Source: Curtobacterium sp. VKM Ac-2922
GTDB lineage: Bacteria > Actinomycetota > Actinomycetes > Actinomycetales > Microbacteriaceae
DNA: 64,000 bases
NCBI RefSeq assembly: GCF_022815645.1
Contig: NZ_JALGRO010000012.1
Span: 91,100 to 155,099, forward strand
Reading direction: 5' to 3'
The stretch's first letter is position 1, and the number at the start of each line of letters is the position of its first letter. The translations under genes were made by a program, and so were the position numbers. Positions 8,669-16,005 of the stretch are shown one piece after another. A model generated the notes under the pieces. It was not told the DNA's origin. It searched no databases and saw only the letters and a program-made list of their open reading frames with translations.

Positions 8669-9267
8669 TGGGCCGGACGCTCGACCTCGGCCCGTTCTGG
8701 GCGGCGCTCGACGCGGTCCCGGTCGCGGACGACGCCGAGGCGCTCTACGACGTCGCGACGGCCGACAGTCGGCTGCGCCGTCAGAACCTGACGCGGTACC
8801 TCGACACGGTCGGGCCCGGAGCCGACACCCTGCTGGTGGCCGAGGCCCCTGGGTGGCGTGGCATGACGAACACGGGCATCCCGTTCACGAGCATGCGGGA
8901 ACTCGGGCCCGAGTACCTGACGCCACCCGAACCGACGGCGCCGTGGGAGGCGTCGTCGCGGGTCGTGCACGCGGCGCTCGAGGGGTGGCGTGGACCGCTG
9001 CCCGTCGCGTGGGCGATCGTCCCGCACCACCCGTTCGTCGGGACGGACCGGCTGACGAACCGGACCCCGCGTCCGTCTGAGGTGCGCGACGGCGCCCCGG
9101 TGACGCTGGCGTTGCTGCGGGCGCTCGGCGCATCGCGGATCGTCGCCGTCGGACGGAAGGCGCAGGGCGCGCTTGCGAGTGCGGGCATCGACGCGGTCGC
9201 GGTGCGACATCCGGCACAGGGAGGCGCGCGGCAGTTCACCGAGCAGCTGGCGGCGCTGTCCGACTGA
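8668..9267 (+). CDS. Uracil-DNA glycosylase superfamily protein
   Basis: A 199-residue protein with two motifs of the uracil-DNA glycosylase fold: VAEAPGWRGMTNTGIPFTS, corresponding to the family's (G)EAPG water-activating loop, and VRHPAQGGARQF, corresponding to the C-terminal H-P-(S/A) minor-groove loop. The first motif has Val-Ala in place of the usual Gly before Glu. It probably removes uracil or a related base from DNA. ATG 8668 overlaps the previous TGA by one base. Confidence 0.7.
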   Translation: MGRTLDLGPFWAALDAVPVADDAEALYDVATADSRLRRQNLTRYLDTVGPGADTLLVAEAPGWRGMTNTGIPFTSMRELGPEYLTPPEPTAPWEASSRVVHAALEGWRGPLPVAWAIVPHHPFVGTDRLTNRTPRPSEVRDGAPVTLALLRALGASRIVAVGRKAQGALASAGIDAVAVRHPAQGGARQFTEQLAALSD

Positions 9268-9284
9268 GCCCGCAGCGGTCCACC

Positions 9285-9307
9285 GGGGTACTCCGGGGGT
9301 ACTCCGG
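9285..9307. repeat. Short tandem direct repeat
   Basis: GGGGTACTCCGG occurs twice, sharing one G (9285-9296 and 9296-9307), in the 61-nt gap between convergent genes. No hairpin with a U-tract is evident. Confidence 0.5.
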
Positions 9308-9328
9308 ACCGTCGGCGCGCGCCGGAGG

Positions 9329-9757
9329 TCAGGCCGGCTGGATGTCCACGCCCTTGGCGGTGAGCGCCTCGGCCACGTGCGGGGGCAGGCGGGTGGCGAC
9401 GTACACCGTGCGCAGCGCCGGCAGCTCGACGACGTCGTCCCAGTTCTGCGGGTCGAAGCGGTCGTCGGTGCCCTCCCACCCGGGGTGCACGTCCTGCAGG
9501 ACCTCGAGATCGGAGTCCACGGTCAACTCGGAGACCAGCGCCAGGTGCGAGGGCAGCAGGTCGAGGTCGTCGTAGTACTCGCGGGCGCGGCCGTCCTGCC
9601 CCTCGACGTCGATGTCCTCGTCCGACTCGTCCGCATCGTCGGCGTCGTAGGGCTCGAGCACGTCGAGGTCGTAGCAGAGCACGTCGAGCACCAGCAGCTT
9701 CGCGTTGAAGTCGGCGAACTCGATCGGTTCCTCGGTGGTGTTCGACTCGTCGTCCAT
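9329..9757 (-). CDS. Acidic hypothetical protein
   Basis: A 142-residue, very acidic cytosolic protein. EFADFNAKLLVLDVLCYDLDVLEP near the start is followed by an Asp-rich loop (about residues 42-60). The C-terminal half has repeated leucine/valine strands (SDLEVLQDVHPGWEG, LPALRTVYVATRLPPHVA). The opening resembles the DUF6892 type but I cannot confirm this. ATG 9757 is preceded by TAGCAT with a 7-nt spacer, consistent with leaderless transcription. Long open frames upstream in the same frame are antisense to the permease and are not coding. Confidence 0.55.
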   Translation of the reverse strand: MDDESNTTEEPIEFADFNAKLLVLDVLCYDLDVLEPYDADDADESDEDIDVEGQDGRAREYYDDLDLLPSHLALVSELTVDSDLEVLQDVHPGWEGTDDRFDPQNWDDVVELPALRTVYVATRLPPHVAEALTAKGVDIQPA

Positions 9758-9898
9758 GCAGCGGATGCTAACGGCGCGCCCCGAGCAACGCCTGGCTCTC
9801 CGCTGGGGCGTTTCGCGCAGGACACGAGCGTGTTGCGATGCCCGGCGAGAACTCTGTGAGACTGGACAGGGAAGCCGCCACGGTGGACAGTGTGGTGC

Positions 9899-11389
9899 AT
9901 GGCCACAACCGACACCGAGCGTCCGACGACCGAGCAGCCCGAGCTGCGCCGCGTCCTCGGTCCCAAGCTGCTGCTGTTGTTCATCGTCGGGGACATCCTC
10001 GGCACGGGCGTCTACGCCCTGACGGGTCAGGTCGCCGCCGAGGTCGGTGGAGCGGCGTGGCTTCCCTTCCTGATCGCGTTCGCGGTCGCTCTGCTGACGG
10101 CGTTCTCGTACCTGGAACTCGTGACGAAGTACCCGCAGACGGCCGGCGCGGCACTGTACGTGCACAAGGCCTTCGGCGTGCACTTCATCACGTTCATCGT
10201 CACGTTCATCGTGATGTGCTCGGGGATCACCTCGGCGTCGACGGCATCGCGGGCGTTCGCGGCGAACCTCGGCGTCGGCTTCGGGCTGGAACTGCCGAAC
10301 AGCGTGGTGATGCTCATCGCGATGGGCTTCATGCTCGCCGTCATGGCGATCAACTTCCGCGGTGTCAGCGAGAGCGTGAAGACCAACGTCGTGCTGACCC
10401 TGGTCGAACTCAGCGGTCTGGTGATGGTGATCCTGATCGGGTTCTGGGCGATCGCGGGCGGCAACGCGGACTTCTCGCGCGTGGTGATGTTCGAGACCCC
10501 CGAAGACAAGAGCCTGCTGCTGTCGATCTCCACGGCGACGTCGCTGGCGTTCTTCGCGATGGTCGGCTTCGAGGACTCGGTGAACATGGCCGAGGAGACC
10601 AAGGACCCGTCCAGGATCTTCCCGAAGGTCATGCTGACGGGCCTCGGCATCACCGCCGTGATCTACGTGCTCGTGTCCATCTGCGCGGTCGCCGTCGTGC
10701 CGATCGGTGAGCTCGCCGGCAACGAGACGCCGCTGGTCACCGTCGTGCAGACCGCGGCCCCGGACTTCCCGATCGGCAACCTGCTGCCCTTCATCTCGAT
10801 GTTCGCCGTGGCCAACACCGCGCTCATCAACATGATGATGGCGTCGCGGCTGCTGTACGGCATGAGCAAGCAGGGCGTGCTGCCCGGGTTCCTGTCGAAG
10901 GTGTCGCAGACCCGCCGCACCCCGTCGACCGCGATCGTCTTCACGACGCTCATCTCGCTCGCCCTGATCGGCTGGGTGTCCCTGAGCCCGGACTCCCCCA
11001 TCGTGGTCGTGCTCGGCGGCACCACGTCGCTGCTGCTGCTGTCGGTGTTCGCCGTGGTGAACCTGTCGGTGCTGGTGCTGCGACGCGACAAGATCGGCCA
11101 CAAGCACTTCAAGGCGGGCATCGTGATCCCCGTGATCGGCGTGGCCACCTGCCTGTGGCTCGTGCTGCCGTTCTCGTCCGGTCGCGCGATCGAGCAGTAC
11201 CAGATCGCGGGCGCCCTGCTGGCGCTCGGCGTGCTGCTGTGGGTCGTGACGTGGTTCACGCACGGTCGCAAGCAGACCAAGAAGGCACCCACCGGCGTCG
11301 TCACCGAGCCGATGCAGGTCGTCCACGCCGATGCCAGCGCACGCACCGGCACCGACGCCGACACCGACGCCGACCGCGACGGGCGCTGA
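9899..11389 (+). CDS. APC-family amino-acid permease
   Basis: A 496-residue integral membrane protein with about 12 hydrophobic helices. The APC helix-1 unwound motif GDILGTGVYALTG and the helix-6/8 segment FFAMVGFEDSVNMAEETKDPSR are clear. The C-terminal ~40 residues form a hydrophilic Ala/Asp/Thr tail. It should import an amino acid or amine by proton symport; the substrate cannot be read from sequence. ATG 9899 is preferred over GTG 9890 because ATTDTE is a typical cytosolic start, although no strong ribosome site is visible. Confidence 0.85.
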   Translation: MATTDTERPTTEQPELRRVLGPKLLLLFIVGDILGTGVYALTGQVAAEVGGAAWLPFLIAFAVALLTAFSYLELVTKYPQTAGAALYVHKAFGVHFITFIVTFIVMCSGITSASTASRAFAANLGVGFGLELPNSVVMLIAMGFMLAVMAINFRGVSESVKTNVVLTLVELSGLVMVILIGFWAIAGGNADFSRVVMFETPEDKSLLLSISTATSLAFFAMVGFEDSVNMAEETKDPSRIFPKVMLTGLGITAVIYVLVSICAVAVVPIGELAGNETPLVTVVQTAAPDFPIGNLLPFISMFAVANTALINMMMASRLLYGMSKQGVLPGFLSKVSQTRRTPSTAIVFTTLISLALIGWVSLSPDSPIVVVLGGTTSLLLLSVFAVVNLSVLVLRRDKIGHKHFKAGIVIPVIGVATCLWLVLPFSSGRAIEQYQIAGALLALGVLLWVVTWFTHGRKQTKKAPTGVVTEPMQVVHADASARTGTDADTDADRDGR

Positions 11390-11482
11390 CCACCGGGCAC
11401 CTGAACTGGGGCATGTCGAGGGCGGCCGTTCCCAGGCCGCCCTCGTACCCTCGTCCTGGCACCCGGACGGAAGGACCCGAAC

Positions 11483-12103
11483 ATGCACCGTGTCGGCATC
11501 ACCCTGGCGTCCGTGTTCGGCGCCGGGATCGTGGCCGTCGGCGTCGGCGTCGTCGTGCTGGTCGTCATCGCCGTCAACTCGCTGTCCGGCCTCGCGGGTT
11601 CGACCTCGACGCCGCAGGCCGTCACCTGCCCGTCCGCCGCGTCGAAGACGATCGGCGGCATCGTGGTCCCCGAGGGGCCGGTCGCCGGGTACTGCCAGGA
11701 CCGCCTGGTGAACGCCGCCTACGTCATCCAGGCCGCCCGGTCGCTCGGCATCGGCCCGCACACCCAGGCGGTCGGGGTGATGACCGCGATCGGCGAGTCC
11801 GGCCTGCAGAACCTGGACCACGGCGACGCCGTCGGACCCGACAGCCGTGGACTGTTCCAGCAGCGGGACAACGGCGCCTGGGGCACGTACGAGCAACGAA
11901 TGGACCCGTACACGGCGGCGTCGATGTTCTACGCGAAGCTGGTCAAGGTCCCCGGGTGGAAGACCATGACACCGACGCAGATGGCGCACGCGGTGCAGGT
12001 GAACGCCGACCCGGACCACTACGCGAAGTCGTGGCCGACGGCGAAGGCCGTGGTCGAGGGACTGACCGGCCAGGACGTGCCGGACACCGCTCCCCAGGGC
12101 TGA
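11483..12103 (+). CDS. Signal-anchored lytic-transglycosylase-like protein
   Basis: A 206-residue protein with an N-terminal hydrophobic anchor (about residues 10-35), then two cysteines and a lysozyme-like domain. The stretch GVMTAIGESGLQNLDHGDAVGPDSRGLFQQR contains the presumed catalytic Glu in the ES motif. MDPYTAASMFYAKLVKVPGWKTM follows and is typical of actinobacterial secreted peptidoglycan transglycosylases. A GGAAGGA ribosome site lies 7 nt before ATG 11483. It probably cleaves or remodels murein outside the membrane. Confidence 0.7.
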   Translation: MHRVGITLASVFGAGIVAVGVGVVVLVVIAVNSLSGLAGSTSTPQAVTCPSAASKTIGGIVVPEGPVAGYCQDRLVNAAYVIQAARSLGIGPHTQAVGVMTAIGESGLQNLDHGDAVGPDSRGLFQQRDNGAWGTYEQRMDPYTAASMFYAKLVKVPGWKTMTPTQMAHAVQVNADPDHYAKSWPTAKAVVEGLTGQDVPDTAPQG

Positions 12104-12172
12104 CGCCCCCGGCTCAGGCCGAACACCGGCCCGCCGGACGCCGGCCCGACCGACGCCGGCCCACGCCGAACG

Positions 12173-12610
12173 TCACGCCGCTGCCCCGGTCACCTCGTCG
12201 TCGTCGAGCTCGACCATCGCCGCACCGCCGTCGTGCACGACGACCTGGCCGCGCAGCCGCACGTGGTGCTCGCCGAGGACGCAGGCCATCGCGTCGACCC
12301 ACTCCCAGTCCACCGGGCTGAGGTCGCGGGCACCGGGGCGCTCCCACGCCAGGACGACCTGCGCGGCGTCGACCTGTTCCACCAGGTCGGCGATCAGCGC
12401 GCCGAAGTCCTCGACGTGGTCGTCGGGCTGGTACGGCAGGTCGGCGATCGGCACGACGAGCTGGATCGGGATCCCGCGGGCAGCGAGGAAGAGCACCCAG
12501 CACTGCCGCCGGATGGGGCGTTCGAGGAGGGCGACGACGAGGTCGACCACGTCGTCGTCGGTACGGACTGCGGTTCGCTCGAGTCGTTCGAGCACGTCGG
12601 TGTCTGGCAT
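12173..12610 (-). CDS. Hypothetical cytosolic protein
   Basis: A 145-residue protein with no transmembrane segment. Hydrophobic strands such as RQCWVLFLAARG, IPIQLVVPI, AQVVLAWERPG and VRLRGQVVVHDGG suggest an alpha/beta fold. I recognise no named family, although proteins with this WVLFLD..IPVVIPI layout are common in actinobacteria. ATG 12610 is preceded by GACCGT with a 6-nt spacer. Confidence 0.6.
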   Translation of the reverse strand: MPDTDVLERLERTAVRTDDDVVDLVVALLERPIRRQCWVLFLAARGIPIQLVVPIADLPYQPDDHVEDFGALIADLVEQVDAAQVVLAWERPGARDLSPVDWEWVDAMACVLGEHHVRLRGQVVVHDGGAAMVELDDDEVTGAAA

Positions 12611-12710
12611 GGCTCAACGGTCGCGGACCACACGCGCCGACAGCGGACCGGGACCACAACTGTGGACGAACCAGATCCGGCGCCGACCTGTGGAGGAAGG
12701 AGGAGCGGAC

Positions 12711-13124
12711 TCAGATGCCGTGCGTGATCGCGCTGTCGACCAGGGCGAGCGCCCCGAAGAACACCACCACGACGGCCACCAGCCCCGTGAGCGGGATCGG
12801 CCACGCCAGCCGACGACGCACCAGGCGGAGCACCGAGAACACGATCGCGAGCGCCACGGCCAGTGCCACGAGCACCGGCCCGGCGTACACGGCCACGCCA
12901 CCGAGCGTCTCGTCGCAGCTGTTCCCCGGAGCCGTGCACGACCCGAACCCGAGCGACAGGAACACGATCCCCCACCCGGCGACGAGCGCGACGACCGCGT
13001 CGATCGACAGCAGGGTGATGGTGGCCACCAGGTCCGCCACACGACGGCCACCGACCACCGGGCGCCGGACACGCACACCGGGCCCGGCCGGACCGGACTC
13101 GGACGGCGCCACCGGCGCGGTCAT
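12711..13124 (-). CDS. Four-helix integral membrane protein
   Basis: A 137-residue protein with a Pro-rich N-terminal ~25 residues and four predicted transmembrane helices. Two cysteines lie in the first extracellular loop (GSCTAPGNSCDET), possibly disulphide bonded. The family is not recognised; similar small membrane proteins are frequent in Microbacteriaceae. It starts 5 nt after the DoxX stop (TGA CACCG ATG), so the two form an operon. Confidence 0.6.
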   Translation of the reverse strand: MTAPVAPSESGPAGPGVRVRRPVVGGRRVADLVATITLLSIDAVVALVAGWGIVFLSLGFGSCTAPGNSCDETLGGVAVYAGPVLVALAVALAIVFSVLRLVRRRLAWPIPLTGLVAVVVVFFGALALVDSAITHGI

Positions 13125-13129
13125 CGGTG

Positions 13130-13510
13130 TCAGCGAGACCCGCCGCGCGTGGACCAGAGCGACGCGGCGATCAACAGGGGCTGCCCGAACAGCCGGCCGA
13201 TGCGCTTGGTGTCCGAGTCCAACCCGAAGGCATCGCGGCGGTTGAGCCACTGCGAGATGTTGCCTGGGAACACGGCGACGAAGAACCACGCCAGCAGGTT
13301 GCCGACGAACCGGCGGCGGCCGCGCGGGGCGAGCAGGAGCGCGGAGCCGAGACCGATCTCGGCGACGCCGGAGGCCAGCACCGTGGTGTCGGTGTCGAGC
13401 GGCACGAAGTCCGGCACCTGGGCCTGGAAGTCCTTCCGCGCGAAGGTGAGGTGACTCGTGCCGGCGAAGACCAGCGCGAGTCCGAGCAGGACACGGACGA
13501 ACGAACGCAT
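13130..13510 (-). CDS. DoxX-family membrane protein
   Basis: A 126-residue DoxX-like protein with four transmembrane helices (VRVLLGLALVFAGTSHLTFARKDF at the start). The central GLGSALLLAPRGRRRFVGNLLAWFFVAVFPGNISQW segment is typical. DoxX proteins are membrane partners of oxidoreductases, some linked to thiol or redox homeostasis. ATG 13510 has CATGCT 6 nt upstream. It is the first gene of a two-gene operon. Confidence 0.75.
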   Translation of the reverse strand: MRSFVRVLLGLALVFAGTSHLTFARKDFQAQVPDFVPLDTDTTVLASGVAEIGLGSALLLAPRGRRRFVGNLLAWFFVAVFPGNISQWLNRRDAFGLDSDTKRIGRLFGQPLLIAASLWSTRGGSR

Positions 13511-13601
13511 GCACCCAGCATGCCCGGCCCGCGGGTCCAGCGCACGCCGACGCCGAGGACCCGCGTCCGTCGGACGCCACGAGCATCGGTAGGTTCAGCA
13601 C

Positions 13602-13934
13602 ATGACGGCGACGCCCCGTGACCACGAGCCCCCCGCGGCACCCGCGTCCGTCGCCGTCGTACTCGGGTGCATCGCCCTGTACCTCGGCCTGCTGATGCCC
13701 GCCGCCGAGCTCACCCAGCACGCCGTGCTCGGCGGGGCGTTCGGCGTGGTCGGGCTGCTGAGCGGCTGGCGCGCCCTCGCCATAGCAGGACGGCGACGCG
13801 GTCCGCGCTTCTGGGCGTGGACCGGCATCGTCATCGTCGGGCTGGCGTTCCTCGCCATCGCCTACCAGGTGGTGTTCATCCTGACCGGCGGCGCCGTGCC
13901 GGCGCCGTTCTGGTCGCCCTACGCGACCCCCTGA
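13602..13934 (+). CDS. Small integral membrane protein
   Basis: A 110-residue protein with a short hydrophilic N-terminus and three hydrophobic helices (VAVVLGCIALYLGLLMP, VLGGAFGVVGLLSGW and IVIVGLAFLAIAYQVVFIL). No family is recognised. TAGGTT (13590-13595) sits 6 nt before ATG 13602. A perfect 17-bp hairpin follows directly after the stop. Confidence 0.65.
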   Translation: MTATPRDHEPPAAPASVAVVLGCIALYLGLLMPAAELTQHAVLGGAFGVVGLLSGWRALAIAGRRRGPRFWAWTGIVIVGLAFLAIAYQVVFILTGGAVPAPFWSPYATP

Positions 13935-13935
13935 C

Positions 13936-13978
13936 GGACTGGAGGCCCGGTGCCGGCCCGCCACCGGGCCTCCAGTCC
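13936..13978. terminator. Perfect 17-bp hairpin built from the GGACTGGAGGC repeat
   Basis: The arms at 13936-13952 and 13962-13978 pair perfectly over 17 bp around a 9-nt loop, 2 nt after a stop codon. There is no U-tract on the plus side. The outer 11 bp of each arm is GGACTGGAGGC, which recurs elsewhere in the window. It is probably a transcription terminator made from a dispersed repeat. Confidence 0.65.
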
Positions 13979-14055
13979 GACACGACGCACCGGACGTGCC
14001 GGACGCGCCGCAGGACCGCCGCACACACCGCGCGCTCAGGGTGCAGAGTGGGCGC

Positions 14056-15471
14056 GTGACAACGACGCCGCGACCCACCCTGTTCCGCCGGAAGCCGATC
14101 GAGGAGATCGACGACGACACCGGGGGCGAGGGCGGCCTGAAGCGGCACCTCGGGCTGTGGCAGCTCACCGCGATCGGCATCGGCGGCATCATCGGCGCCG
14201 GCATCTTCACCCTGGCAGGCACCGTCGCCCACGGGGTCGCCGGGCCGGCCGTGCTCATCTCGTTCCTGGTCGCCGGCGTCGCGAGCGCTGCCGCGGCACT
14301 GTCGTACGCCGAGTTCGCCGGCCTGATCCCCAAGGCGGGCAGCGCCTACACGTACGGCTACGCCGTGCTGGGCGAGATCGTCGGCTGGTTCATCGGCTGG
14401 GACCTGCTGCTGGAGTACACCGCGATCGTGGCGGTGGTCGCGATCGGCATCTCCGGCTACGTCGGGTTCCTGGTCGGCCAGTTCGGCATCGACCTGCCCG
14501 CCTGGATGCTCGGTGCCCCGGGCACGGGCGACGGGCACGTGGTCGACGTCTTCGCGATCCTGCTCTGCCTGCTGACGGCCTTCGTGCTGACCCGCGGCAT
14601 CCGGAGCGCTGCCCGGTTCGAGTTCGTCGCGGTCGGCATCAAGGTCGCGCTGGTCGTGCTCATCGTGGTGCTCGGCGTGTTCCACATCAACAGCGCCAAC
14701 TACGACCCGTACTTCCCGTTCGGTTTCGGCGGCGTGATGACGGGTGCCGCGACGGTGTTCTTCGCGGTGTTCGGCTACGACGCGATGTCGACCGCGGCCG
14801 AGGAGTCCATCGACGCCCGCAAGCACATGCCCAAGGCGATCCTGCTGTCCCTGGCGATCTCGATGGTGCTGTACGTGCTGGCCACCATCGTCCTGACCGG
14901 CATGCAGGACTACAAGAACATCGACCCGGCGTCCGGGTTCTCGTCCGCGTTCGCATCGGTCGGGCTGGGCGGCGTGGCGAACGTCATCGCGATCGGCGCC
15001 ATCGTCGGCATCGTCACGGTGCTGATCACCTTCATGCTCGGCGCGTCCCGCGTGTGGTTCTCGATGAGCCGCGACGGCCTGATGCCGAAGTGGTTCTCGA
15101 AGACCGACCCGAAGCGCCACGTCCCGACCCGGGTCACGTGGATCCTCGGCATCGCGTCGGCGGTGCTGGCGGGCGTGCTGCCGATCGGCGTCGTCGCGGA
15201 GCTGACCAACATCGGCATCCTGCTGGCGTTCGTGGTGGTCTGCACCGCGGTCATCGTGCTGCGCTACACCCAGCCGGACCTGCCCCGGCAGTTCAAGCTG
15301 CCCTTCATGCCGATCGTGCCGGCCGTCGGGGTCATCGCGTCGCTGTGGCTCGTGACGTTCCTGCAGTGGGAGACCTGGGTGCGCTTCGCGGTGTGGTTCG
15401 CGATCGGGCTCGGTGTGTACTTCGGCTACTCGCGGAAGCACAGCAAGCTGGCGGCCGAGCGGCAGCGCTAG
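14056..15471 (+). CDS. APC-family cationic amino-acid permease (YfnA/CAT-like)
   Basis: A 471-residue transporter. The N-terminal RRKPIEEIDDD...LKRHLGLWQLTAIGIGGIIGAGIFTLAG is characteristic of the CAT/YfnA branch of the APC superfamily. Next comes AEFAGLIPKAGSAYTYGYAVLGEIVGWFIGWDLLLEY, then FFAVFGYDAMSTAAEES and TFMLGASRVWFSMSRDGLMPKWF. About 12 transmembrane helices. Cationic amino acids are the usual substrates, but the specificity is inferred. GTG 14056 is chosen because CAGAGT (14044-14049) precedes it by 6 nt. Its stop shares CTAG with the convergent BLUF gene. Confidence 0.85.
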   Translation: MTTTPRPTLFRRKPIEEIDDDTGGEGGLKRHLGLWQLTAIGIGGIIGAGIFTLAGTVAHGVAGPAVLISFLVAGVASAAAALSYAEFAGLIPKAGSAYTYGYAVLGEIVGWFIGWDLLLEYTAIVAVVAIGISGYVGFLVGQFGIDLPAWMLGAPGTGDGHVVDVFAILLCLLTAFVLTRGIRSAARFEFVAVGIKVALVVLIVVLGVFHINSANYDPYFPFGFGGVMTGAATVFFAVFGYDAMSTAAEESIDARKHMPKAILLSLAISMVLYVLATIVLTGMQDYKNIDPASGFSSAFASVGLGGVANVIAIGAIVGIVTVLITFMLGASRVWFSMSRDGLMPKWFSKTDPKRHVPTRVTWILGIASAVLAGVLPIGVVAELTNIGILLAFVVVCTAVIVLRYTQPDLPRQFKLPFMPIVPAVGVIASLWLVTFLQWETWVRFAVWFAIGLGVYFGYSRKHSKLAAERQR

Positions 15472-15908
15472 CGGCGGTGCTTGCCCGCCGACGCCGTCGG
15501 GTCGGCCATCGGGTGGTTGCGGAACCACCGCAGCAGCTCGCGCGATCGGCTGCGGTCGGCGCTGGCGTCGCCGGAGGCCAGGAAGTCGCTGAACCCCTCG
15601 GGCACGTCCTGCGGTTCGGCCCGGTCGAACGCCATGGTCCACTCCGGGAAGCGCCGCGTGTGCAGCGACTCCTCGACCAGCAGTGCGACGTCGCCGTGCC
15701 GGTCGTCTGCCAGGATGCGCGCGTACGTCGCCATCACCGGGTCGTACGGTCCCTCGAGCAGCTGCATGAAGCGCCCGGCGCGGTGCACGAGCAGACCGGT
15801 CAGGCCGTCCGCCGTGTTCCGGGTGCGCGCGTGCTCGAGCAGGGCGTCGAGCGCGTCGTCGTCGAAGGGTTCCTTGGCGGAGCTCATGTAGAGCAGTGAC
15901 TGCAGCAT
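15468..15908 (-). CDS. BLUF-domain blue-light photoreceptor
   Basis: A 146-residue protein. Residues 1-95 form a BLUF domain with the flavin-interacting set: Tyr7 (LLYMSS), Asn31 (RNTADGLTGLL), Gln49 (FMQLLEG), and Trp90/Met92 (PEWTMAF). The Tyr-Gln pair drives the blue-light hydrogen-bond switch around FAD. The C-terminal ~50 residues are helical and charged, and no output domain is fused, so it is a short BLUF that would signal through a partner. It is divergent from the SNF2 helicase gene with a 97-nt gap. Confidence 0.85.
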   Translation of the reverse strand: MLQSLLYMSSAKEPFDDDALDALLEHARTRNTADGLTGLLVHRAGRFMQLLEGPYDPVMATYARILADDRHGDVALLVEESLHTRRFPEWTMAFDRAEPQDVPEGFSDFLASGDASADRSRSRELLRWFRNHPMADPTASAGKHRR

Positions 15909-16005
15909 GGTCCCACCAGCCTGCCCCTCGGGCGCCGTGCGCGACAGCCCCACTCCGGGTGCGGTCCGGTCCGCAGGCGTCGGTGGGGACTGGCACGATG
16001 GGCGT

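Noticed and set aside
9758..12019. Long minus-strand frame continuous with the acidic hypothetical protein
   Set aside because: It is antisense to the APC permease and transglycosylase-like genes. Only the last 142 codons have protein-like composition and a promoter-like box at their start.
12104..12172. GC-rich repeats of CGCCGGCCC type between two genes
   Set aside because: Imperfect, short and compositionally expected in this genome. No stable single hairpin with a U-tract.
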